Positions 26,131-35,600 of a stretch of 64,000 bases of DNA are shown piece after piece; the first letter of the stretch is position 1; the number at the start of each line of letters is the position of its first letter. The DNA comes from G965207125 sp965207125. GTDB taxonomy: Bacteria; Pseudomonadota; Alphaproteobacteria; Puniceispirillales; UBA1172. The DNA lies in the NCBI GenBank assembly GCA_965207125.1, contig OZ242263.1, positions 744,001 through 808,000 of the forward strand, read 5' to 3'. The translations under genes and the position numbers were made by a program. Below the pieces are notes generated by a model. The model saw nothing but the letters and a program-made list of their open reading frames with translations. It was not told where the DNA came from and made no database searches.

Positions 26131-27080
26131 TCAGCGATCATAGATGCGATGCGCGGGGGCTCAAACCCGAAAAACCGCGTGATTTTCGCCAGATCATCGG
26201 GAATATCAGCAATAATTGGTGGGCGTTGGTCAAGACGCAAAGCCAGAGCATGTAAGCAAAGCCTCGTTATGTGATCGCTTGGGAAGGAATCAGCGCCGCC
26301 ATATTTGCCGTCACCCAGAACCGGACAACCGAGAGACGCCATATGCACCCTTAGCTGATGCTTGCGTCCGGTGAGAGGCTCTAGCATCACCGCGCTAATC
26401 CGCCCCGCCGCGTTATCGATAATCCGGTAGCGCGTCTCGGCGATTTGGCCATCCTCATCATCGATCACCATTTTCTCACCTGCGGCCCCAGCGCGTTTGC
26501 TCAAGGCTGCACTGATCACGCCTTCGGGGTGCGGCGGCTTGCCCGCCAGCAACGCGAAATACCGCTTACCATGGCGCCTTGCTCTGAAGCCTTCGGTTAA
26601 TTTTCTCGCACTCGCAGCACTCCGCGCCAAGACCATCACGCCAGAAGTCTCGCGGTCGAGACGATGAACCAAACGCGGTTTTTCCCCCTCTGGAAACGCG
26701 GCCTCAAGCGCGCCGTCCAGATGAGTCTGGATAGATGAGCCTCCTTGTACCGCTAGCCCTGAAGGTTTGTTGATCGCAATCCAGTCATCGTTTTTAACGA
26801 TCACCGATTGCCTGATCTCTTTGACTAAATGTGGCGGCGGCGGGGAAGCGGCAGTCTTACGCTTGTCTTCTTCACGCGCTTCAAGATCATCTGGAGCGGA
26901 TATAACCTCACCTGCACTAAGACGATGCGAGGATTTAGCGCGGCGTCCGTCCACTTTAATTTTACCAAGGCGAAGCAGTTTTTCTATTCGCCCTTGCGGT
27001 AAGCCCGCCACTTGTCGTCGCAAGAACCGATCGATCCTTACCCCGTCATCATCGCCATCAATTGTGAAACCGGATGCCAT
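26115..27080 (-). CDS. rluC: RluC/RluD-family 23S rRNA pseudouridine synthase
   Basis: The enzyme isomerises uridine to pseudouridine in 23S rRNA. An N-terminal S4 RNA-binding domain (about residues 10-70, LPQGRIEKLLRLGKIKVDGR) precedes the synthase domain. The catalytic motif is VHRLDRETSGVMVLA, with the catalytic Asp in RLDRETSG. Later motifs are KRYFALLAGKP, LTGRKHQLRVHMASLG and LGDGKYGG. Length (321) is usual. It follows crcB by 7 bp and overlaps the ATP12 gene by 16 bp. RluC is the likeliest match, but the related RluD cannot be excluded by eye. Confidence 0.87.
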   Translation of the reverse strand: MASGFTIDGDDDGVRIDRFLRRQVAGLPQGRIEKLLRLGKIKVDGRRAKSSHRLSAGEVISAPDDLEAREEDKRKTAASPPPPHLVKEIRQSVIVKNDDWIAINKPSGLAVQGGSSIQTHLDGALEAAFPEGEKPRLVHRLDRETSGVMVLARSAASARKLTEGFRARRHGKRYFALLAGKPPHPEGVISAALSKRAGAAGEKMVIDDEDGQIAETRYRIIDNAAGRISAVMLEPLTGRKHQLRVHMASLGCPVLGDGKYGGADSFPSDHITRLCLHALALRLDQRPPIIADIPDDLAKITRFFGFEPPRIASMIADWESQ

Positions 27081-27087
27081 GGGTTGC

Positions 27088-27468
27088 TTATTGAATCATG
27101 CGGAGCACGGATACAGCCGCCACGAAAGACAAAACCGAGCCGATCACCGAGCCCGCTGCATACCCCATTGCAAGCCACAGATGCCCTCTGTCGATCAAGG
27201 CGATAATATCGAGTGAAAATGTCGAAAACGTCGTCATTGCGCCCAGAAAACCAACCATGATAAACCCCCGCGCGGGGTCAGAAACTGGAAAAGATAGGCC
27301 AAGCATTGCATAGGCTACTCCCATCAAGCCACTCCCCACCACATTCACCGCCAAAGTCGCAAGCGGCGTCATTGCGCTACCCAACCCGGTCGCCACCGCA
27401 AAACTCACGCCATAACGGCTAACCGCCCCCAACGCGCCTCCTAAAGCTATAGATAATATCGCCAGCAT
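27088..27468 (-). CDS. crcB: Fluoride ion channel CrcB/Fluc
   Basis: This small inner-membrane protein exports fluoride as a dual-topology dimer. Four hydrophobic segments span 126 residues. Signature elements are GGALGAVSRYG at the N-terminus, LAVNVVGSGLMG in the second helix, and GFLGAMTTFSTFSLD in the third, where the TTFSTFS run supplies the fluoride-coordinating Phe and Ser side chains. It shares one base with the end of rarA (27468), so it is translated as part of the rarA-crcB-rluC-ATP12-pccB-pccA run. I saw no crcB riboswitch directly upstream, as expected for an internal operon gene. Confidence 0.92.
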   Translation of the reverse strand: MLAILSIALGGALGAVSRYGVSFAVATGLGSAMTPLATLAVNVVGSGLMGVAYAMLGLSFPVSDPARGFIMVGFLGAMTTFSTFSLDIIALIDRGHLWLAMGYAAGSVIGSVLSFVAAVSVLRMIQ

Positions 27469-28793
27469 TATGTTTTCTCACCCTTTTCGGCCCGCAATTT
27501 ATTCCACCAATCAAGGCGCTTTTTGACCTCACGTTCAAAACCCCGATCAACCGGCGTGTAAAAACTCTGGCGTTCCATTCCATCAGGAAAACAGTTTTGT
27601 CCTGAGAAACCTTCAGCCGTGTCGTGATCATAAACATACCCATCGCCATATCCTAAATCTTTCATCAACCCCGTAGGAGCGTTTAGGATATTTTTGGGTG
27701 GAGGCATCGAGCCTGATGCCTTCGCCGCCTTTAAGGCTGCTTTCAGCGCGACATAGGACGCGTTTGATTTAGGTGCAGTCGCAAGATAAATCACCAGCTG
27801 CGCGATTGATAACTCACCTTCAGGCGAGCCCAGACGTTCATAGCTCTGCCAAGCGGCGATCGAGCGCGGCACCGCCTCGGGCTCAGCAAGACCTATATCC
27901 TCGGCTGCAAAGCGTGTCAGACGCCGTAAGACATACCGTAAATCCTCACCACCCACCACCATGCGGGCAAACCAGTATAGCCCGGCGTCAGCATCGGAGG
28001 ACCTCAATGATTTATGCAACGCCGACATCAGGTTGTAATGCTCATCGCCCGCGCGATCAAACGCCATCGCCCTACTTGATAGAATGCGCGTTAAGTCCTC
28101 AACCGAGAAGAGCTTATCAGCCTCTGGTTCCTCGGTCATCACTATCTCAACCATATTCAGACAATAACGCCCATCACCGTCAGACATCGCCTTCAGGGCC
28201 TTCAAGGCATCCTCATCAAGGGGCAGTTTGCGTCCATAATGCGCCTCAGCCCGCGCAATCACCGCCTCAAGTGCCGGATCATCAAGGCGATGAAGCACCA
28301 AGACCTGGCAACGAGACAGCAAAGCGCCATTGAGCGCAAAACTTGGATTTTCCGTGGTCGCACCCACCAAAACCACTCGGCCGTCCTCAACATTAGGCAA
28401 CAAGCCATCCTGCTGGGCTTTGTTAAAACGATGGACTTCATCAACGAATAAAAGTGTTTTTTTGCCGGTGGCCGCGCGTTCATCAGCGCGCGTAAAAACC
28501 TTTCGTAAGTCGGCAACCCCTTCAAAGACCGCCGAAAGCGGCTCATACTCCATGCCGGTTTCAGCTGCGAGCAGACGGGCGATTGTCGTCTTGCCCGAGC
28601 CGGGTGCGCCCCAAAGAATTAGTGAAGGAAAGGCTTTGCCTTTCGCAGCGGCTGCGACCATACGGCTTAAGCTACAACCCTCACCCAAAAGATGATCTTG
28701 CCCCATGACCTCGGCAAGGCTTTTGGGGCGAAGCTGTTCTGCCAGAGGTTCGCTTCTCGGATCGATAAATAGGTTTTCGCGACGGTCGCTCAT
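27468..28793 (-). CDS. rarA: Replication-associated recombination protein A (AAA+ ATPase)
   Basis: RarA/MgsA acts at stalled replication forks, is related to the clamp loader and binds SSB. The AAA+ core shows Walker A GAPGSGKTTIAR, Walker B LLFVDEVHRFNKAQQD, sensor I (LVGATTENPSF) and the arginine-finger region LLSRC. The C-terminal half holds the RarA/WRNIP1 tetramerisation region, with SDADAGLYWFARMVVGGEDL and the nearby PKSNASY. At 441 residues it has the standard length. It begins the polycistronic run through crcB to pccA. The fragment of an HNH-containing methyltransferase lies 58 bp upstream and marks the edge of accessory DNA. Confidence 0.94.
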   Translation of the reverse strand: MSDRRENLFIDPRSEPLAEQLRPKSLAEVMGQDHLLGEGCSLSRMVAAAAKGKAFPSLILWGAPGSGKTTIARLLAAETGMEYEPLSAVFEGVADLRKVFTRADERAATGKKTLLFVDEVHRFNKAQQDGLLPNVEDGRVVLVGATTENPSFALNGALLSRCQVLVLHRLDDPALEAVIARAEAHYGRKLPLDEDALKALKAMSDGDGRYCLNMVEIVMTEEPEADKLFSVEDLTRILSSRAMAFDRAGDEHYNLMSALHKSLRSSDADAGLYWFARMVVGGEDLRYVLRRLTRFAAEDIGLAEPEAVPRSIAAWQSYERLGSPEGELSIAQLVIYLATAPKSNASYVALKAALKAAKASGSMPPPKNILNAPTGLMKDLGYGDGYVYDHDTAEGFSGQNCFPDGMERQSFYTPVDRGFEREVKKRLDWWNKLRAEKGEKT

Positions 28794-28851
28794 AAAAGTA
28801 TTATTTCATAAAAAAGGTCGGCATGAAAACCAAGCTTTTTGATTTCGGCAA

Positions 28852-29157
28852 TCAGATCAATTCGATTTTCTTTTTCTTGATATACCCTTTGTCGGTCAAT
28901 CGCACCATCAATTCTTCCTGAGACATATTACCTTTTACCCTGTTACAATGAGTGCAAAGTAATTGAAGATTGCTGATATGATCCGTTCCACCCTTTGAAC
29001 GGGGAATGATATGATCAATTTCAAAATGCCTAATGGTAAACTCCTCTTCACATCCGTTACAAAACCCGCCCTGTTCCTCAAGGAGTTTCCCTTTGTTTCC
29101 TTTGTCATTGTATGTAGGCACATTGCCTCGATAGCGAATATAAAGATTGCTAATGAA
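28852..29157 (-). pseudogene. C-terminal HNH fragment of a DNA methyltransferase-HNH protein
   Basis: About 100 codons with FCNGCEEEFTIRHFEIDHII, then PRSKGGTDHISNLQLLC and CNRVKGNMSQEEL: an HNH nuclease domain with zinc-binding Cys pairs. The same HNH block forms the C-terminus of a family of beta-class methyltransferases of about 400 residues. The matching N-terminus of that family lies at 38135-38437 on the same strand, in the order expected for one gene interrupted by about 9 kb. The frame stays open from a TGA just above 29157, so the GTG at 29121 is probably not a true start. An independent small HNH protein is the alternative. Confidence 0.65.
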
Positions 29158-29224
29158 TCAAAAGCCAAAGCCCGCCGACTACAGCAAGGCTTTGCCCAGA
29201 GCAGATGTCGATTGTCTTTTAAGC

Positions 29225-29363
29225 CTTAAATGGTGTCATAACGTATACCGAAGGCGTGAAATTTGTCGGTGAAGCAGGCCAAGCCTATTGGCTTATCGAT
29301 GACATTGCCATTGCACAGGGGACCCCCTTGTTGCAAAAAACGAATTTCAGGTTTGAACGCTAA
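29225..29363 (+). pseudogene. DUF6876-family gene fragment
   Basis: A short open frame after a stop reads ALNGVITYTEGVKFVGEAGQ and then AYWLIDDIAIAQGTP, ending FRFER before a stop at 29361-29363. This is the core of DUF6876, a family I know from phage-, plasmid- and island-borne proteins of about 100 residues: the pattern YTEGVKYVA...AYWLIDxIA is characteristic. The N-terminus and C-terminal WKL region are lost. It supports an accessory origin for this region. Confidence 0.6.
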
Positions 29364-29562
29364 CGGTCAATCCCGATCATTCAGCAATTCTCATCTGCCA
29401 AGATGGGAACAATGATAAGCCCATTCATAGCATTCAGTATAGCTACACTGATTTTCCTATGGAGCAGATCACATTCTACTTCTACAATGACACAATCCTT
29501 CTACCCACAGAATGGTAAATCTCTATCACATTGTTTCTTGCGTTTAATTAATTTTAGGGTAC

Positions 29563-29583
29563 CCTGCCAAGGTTAAAGGCAGG
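29563..29583 (+). promoter_or_regulatory. Hairpin in the leader of the giant repeat-protein gene
   Basis: CCTGCC and GGCAGG can pair around a 9-nt loop about 65 bp before the giant gene's ATG. There is no following T-run, so it does not look like a terminator. The rest of 29364-29647 is A+T-rich leader with no gene. A possible ribosome-binding site, aaagga, lies 8 bp before the ATG. Confidence 0.3.
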
Positions 29584-29647
29584 AGGAGTCAGTAGTGTCC
29601 TATTGTGGTGCTTGTTGCTTCGCCTCAGCACATAAAGGATTGTTTTT

Positions 29648-32600
29648 ATGACTCATCTTACGATTGTTGAAGATAGTGGTGAAGGCGGTAATGCCCCCGA
29701 GATCACTGGAACGATTGGTCTGGCCGATCCTATACCTCCAGATTATCTTCAAGGCACTTACGGTGCACTAGAATTTGATGCGGATACTAAAACTTGGACT
29801 TACACGCTGGATAACACGAGGGTGGCAACGCAGGCATTGTCTAGAGGGCAGACGGCAATAGAATACTTCTTCTTTACAGATGCCACGGATGGCAGTGACG
29901 CCACTGAGGAGGTAGAGATCACGGTGGTGGGAGTGAATGATGCCCCTGTGGTTAGCGAGGAGTTCTTTAATAGAGAGGGGCCGACAGGTGAACGGTTTAC
30001 TCTGACCAATCTAAGCGATCGGTTCGCTGACGTTGATGAGGGCGATGAATTGACTTTTGAGGTGACGCTTGATGATGGTACGGCGTTGAGCACGATCGGG
30101 CTTACTTATGACTCCGACGAAGATGAAATCACTGGCACACTAACCAGAACTGGCACTTACGTGATCAAAATCGTAGCGACCGATAAGAGTGGCGCAACGG
30201 TTGAGGCGACATTTGACCTTAATATCTCGTTGGGCAAACCCATGATTCAGCGTAGTAGCCTCACTTATAATCCCGATGAGACGAGTATCACTATTGATGA
30301 GACAATGCTGGAGGTTACCTCTGGAAATGCATCTGACCCAACATTGCTAGTATACACCATTACCACTCTGCCGGATACAGGCATGCTGTTGAGGAGTGGG
30401 ACTCCACTCAATAACGGTGATACCTTCACCCAGGCGGATATTAACAACGGGCTCATAACCTATGTGCCAGATGTTGACAGTCTTTCTACATCACAAAGCA
30501 ACTCGCTGTCCTTCACATTTTCAGATGGAGAGGCTGATGGCCTTATGGAAACCCTCGAGATCACTTCTCGAGAGGTTGTTGGGAATACGGCCCCAGCCCA
30601 AGACAACGAGATAGATCAATCCAGCAAGACGACTCCACAAAAGATCGATGCGGGAGATGGTAGTGATATCATCACTAGCGGAGATGGTAATGACCAAATA
30701 GATGGCGACGCAGGCGATGATGAGATTAAGCTTACCCGCGATGACAATGGCGAGCAGGTGGACGCCGGCGCGGATGAAGTGCTTTATGAGTTCGGTTATG
30801 ACGGTGTTGGTATTGATGGTGGTGATGAGATTGTGGGTTTCAAGCGCGGACAAGATAAAGTGACATTCGTTGTGCATGACAGTCGTCAATTTGCTAATTT
30901 GGAAGAGTTTCTGGGTAGTCTCAAAGGCGCGGACGATGAGGATTTGACCGCTGATGATGCCTTTATCGTCACCATGCAGTGGGGAACTGATGAGGCTGGC
31001 GCGTTCTATTTTGACGGTGTGTTGCTGCACTTTAAGGACACAACATCTTTCGGCGGCGGACGTGTTTCCAGCCCTCTGGTCACGGTTACTTTTGATCAGC
31101 AGCTTGATCTTAATGATCTAACTGAGATTCTGGGCGGGGCGGAGAAGGTCGCTGATAACTTTGACTTCACCCACGCAGCGTTTAAGAATCTGAATGAGGT
31201 TTTGCCGCGTCTCTTTGGTGAGAGCAGCATTGATTTTGTGGTTCTACCCTTCTCTAACAGCATCTCAGTTATCGACGGTCCTGTCACCGGTGCGGAAGTC
31301 TTTTTTGATATAGATGATGACGGTGAGGTCAGCGATGTTGAAAAAGACGCCCAGCGGGATGCAAGCGGTCGTTCACTCTATATCACGGGTGATGATGGCA
31401 GTGTCTCAATTCCCGAGGAATATGTCGGGTTGGCTTTTGTTGCTGATGTGGATAGTGCTTACGACACCGCCACCGGCGAACGTCTGGAAGGCGCGTTCCG
31501 CTCGCTTGATAAAGGCCGTGGCGGGATAGCGACTCCGATTACTGACCTGATTGTCACCTATCTTGAAGAGGTAGAGGGTGAACCTAACGCCCCGACTACA
31601 GAGCAAGGGGTTTTGAATAAGATCTTTGGCGATGATGTGATTATGGTCGCTGATATTCTCGATATGGGTAATTATAAAGTGCCTGAAAGCGGTGCGCCGG
31701 GTGAGGTGAAAAAGCAGATGATCATCAGAGCTGCGATTGCCCTAGCCGAGATTAAAGAGAATGATGATTTGGCTGACAAAGATGAGAGTAGGCCTGCCAC
31801 CAAGGTTGAAATTGTCTCTGCGCTCAAGACTTTGGCGGCCATGCCAGATGATTCCAGCATCGCTCGTCTCAAGGGCGCTGTTGATGCTCGGGTCGATGAG
31901 GCTGTGGCGGTTAAAGGCGGAAAACCTATCGGAACTCCGGATGACGTTGAGACTACTGAAGACACTGATTATGAGTTTCCTGAAACGCTAGTAGACTTGA
32001 TTGAATTGTTTGGTTTCCTTGACCCGTCAGGCAATAGTTCTAGCGCGAATGCCTCGGCTTTCAGAGGTGTTTATATCAAGGTAGCCATTGAAAATGGTGT
32101 GTTGTTGCTTGATGATAACACTCCGGTCGTTGAAAGCACGGCAGGACTTGGCGATGTTAGCGTGCCGCCAATCACGGGATATATCTATATAACACGGGAT
32201 AAGCTGGACACGCTGAAATTGCGCCCAGCACTTGATTTCAATGGCAATCTAGAGTTGATTTACCGAGTTTGGGATGGCGAGCAGTCGTCATCGGACGTCA
32301 CCTTGACCATCACGGTGACTAGTGTCAATGATGATCCTGTGGCGACCGGCTCACGTATCGTGGGGCAAAATGGACAGGTGGGCCATGCAATTACGGCGAT
32401 TGATCTAAGTGCTCTTTTTACGGATATTGATGATGAGATCGTGACTCTAGATGTATTTTTCTTTGATAGCAGTATAAAAGAAGTCAATATCGGTCTTTCC
32501 TATAACGTCGCCGATGGGATCATTGGGAGGCCGACTAGATTTGGTCTTTACACGATCGAGGTTGTGGCTAGTGACAACAGAGGTGGAGAAGCGACTTTAG

Positions 32601-35600
32601 AATTTCCCATTCTCATTTTGCCTGACGTTGAAGGCCTTACCAAAGTGTCAGGTAACGGGGGTGTTAATGCCGTGGTTGGCAATGACGAAGCGATATCAAG
32701 TCAATTTCTGACCGGCGGTGATAACGCGCAGACGCTCAATACTGGCGATGCTGGTGGTTTGATCTTTGGCGGCCGAGGCGATGATATCATTAATCTCGGT
32801 GACGGCATGGATTTTGTGATTTATCGCTATGATGGTGCGGATAAAACTGATTCTGCGGCGTATGATGGCGGTGATGTGATCAATAATTTTAATCTGAGCA
32901 AAGACATTTTAGTTCTGGCTCACGTGGGGGGCAATGTCCACAATAACGCCGCCGCGTTCTTTGATGCTATTAAAGGCTTTAGCTTGCTTGTTAACGACAA
33001 TGGAAACATTACCGGTATTGTATTCATCTTCACTGATCGCGAGACCCAGACTCAAGACATCGATTTGACGCTGAATTTCGAAGGATCTATTTCCTCTGAG
33101 GATATTGACTTAACCGCCTTTAATGCTGCGGTGGATGGTAGGCGAACGGTCAAAAGTGGTCAGGAGACTATTGCTTATCAGGCGCTTGAATCGGCCACCG
33201 AAGGCGATGGTCTAGCTCTAATTAATTTTAAGGATATCGACTTTATTAACGAGATCGATGACGCCACGCCACCAAGTCAAATCCCGATTGGCGATAATAA
33301 CATACAGACGCTCAACTATGGCGCAGGCGGCAATCTGATTTTTGGTGGCAGGGGCGATGACATTATCAATCTTGGTGACGGCGCGGATCTTGTGTATTAT
33401 CGCTATGATGGCGTGGATGAAAGTGATTCTGCGGCGTTTGATGGTGGCGATGTGATCAATAACTTTGATTTGAACGAAGACGTTCTACTTCTATTCCAGG
33501 CGGAAGGTAATATTCATTACGATGATGACATCACCACGTTCTTTTATGCGATAAAAGGTGTCAGCCTGCTTGATAGCGGTGGAAAAATTACTGGTATTGT
33601 ATTCACCTTCATTGATCGCGCCGAGGGGGCCGATGATGACGATGAAATCGATCTGACGGTGAACCTCGAAAACGATGACTTTATTTCCTCTGAGGATATT
33701 GATCTAACCGCCTTTAATGAAGAGGTGTCCGGTAGACGGACAATCAAAACTGGTCAAGAAACTGCTGCTTACCAGACGATCATCGATGACGTCTTTCGCT
33801 CCGCTTACCAGACGATCAGCGATGACGTCTTTCGCTCCGCACTGTATCTGAATGATAGTGTCCTCGTTTCTGGCTACGGGGTCAATGGTGTGACGATCGG
33901 CGATGAAGCCGCAACATCACCTCAATACCTGATCGGTGGTAATAACGCGCAGACGCTCAACGCTGGCAGAGGTGACACAGGTGGCGATCTGATTTTTGGT
34001 GGCAAGGATGATGATATCATCAATCTCGGGGGCGGGGGAGATTTTATACTTTATAGCTATGATGGTGCAGATAAAACTGATTCTGCGGCGTATGATGGCG
34101 GTGATGTGATCAATAACTTTAATCTGGATGAAGATGAATTGATTTTGCTTCATGTGGGGAATAATGTTCATAGTAGCACCGCCGAATTCTATGCCGCGAT
34201 TAAAGGCGTCAGCCTGCTTGTTGGTGTTATTAACGGAGATGAAAACATTACCGGGATTGTGTTTACCTTCACTGACCGCGATACTCCGACTGAGGAAATA
34301 GACTTGACGGTAAATTTTGAGAACGCCTGCTTTTTTTGCCCCGAGATTACCGACCTAACCGCCTTTAATAAAGAGGTGTCCGGTAGACGGACAATCAAAA
34401 CTGGTCAAGAAATTGCTGCTTATCAGGTGATCGATACGATTCTGGGCAACACTCTATCTCTACGTAATTTTTCTGGGAATAATCCCCCCATGGTTGCTAC
34501 AGCTATAGGGCCGCAAAGAGGGACGGTAGATCTGCCGATTACAGCGATTGATCTAGAATATATTTTCTTCGACGTTGAGGACGGTTATGAATTGACTTTG
34601 ACGGTGACGGGATTGCCGAGCGGGCTTAGCTATTATGATCGTTACACCGGAATCACTGGCACACCGGACACTGTGGGCACTTTTATGGTCACGGTTGTGG
34701 CGACCGATAGGAATGGCGCAACGGGTGAGACGACATTTGATATTGTGGTGTCAGCACAAGCAGTCTCTCCATTTTCACCAGGCGACGGTCTTCTAGATCA
34801 GTCTGGTGTGATTCGCGAAGATGATCCGGATGAGGAACTGAGAGGAACGCTGGGTAATGCTGAGCGAGAACTTGAAAACGGTATTGGCGCCTTCGGCGAG
34901 ATTGAGGTTGATTCTGGCGGCTTGCAGACCGAATGGGTTTACACCCTAGATGAAAGAGCCGAAGTGTTGTCTGAAGGAGAATCAGTCACGGAAAAATTCA
35001 CCTTTACTGGTGGTGATGGGGTGGATGACGTTGTAATAACCATCACGGTGGTGGGAGTAAATGATGCCCCTGAGATTGACACGCCTCTTGGCATTCAACG
35101 CGGGACAGTCGATCAGGATATCAATATTAATGTAAACAATCTTTTCACGGACATTGACAGATCAGATGAATTAACCCTGACATTCACGGTGATGCTTACT
35201 GATGGCGCCGAGGCGACGTTAGATGATATCGGGCTTACTTACGACGAGGATAGAAACGAGATAACAAACGAGATTACCAGCAGAGAAATCACCGGCGACC
35301 CGGACGCCGGCACGCACAGGATCAAGGCCGTGGCGGATGATGGTAACGGCGGGACGGTTGAGACGACATTTACCATCCAAGTTTCACCGTTTAGCGTCGC
35401 CACCCTCGACAGGGAGTTTGGTAGAGGGGTGGATGGCGCGGTAGTTAACGGAGTGAGCACAAGGGCAGAGGAATTTCTGATCGGCGGGGATAACGATCAG
35501 ACGCTTAACACTGGCAGAGATGGCGATTATGTCTTTGGCGGTCGGGGTGATGATACCATCGATCTCGGGGACGGCGAGGATGTTGTATATTATCGCTATG

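Noticed and set aside
28935..29168. 77-codon minus-strand ORF upstream of the HNH fragment
   Set aside because: It is an alternative frame over the HNH coding segment with no matching motif.
30521..31030. Antisense ORFs within the giant gene (for example 169 codons)
   Set aside because: They arise from the low-complexity Asp/Gly-rich coding strand and lack motifs.
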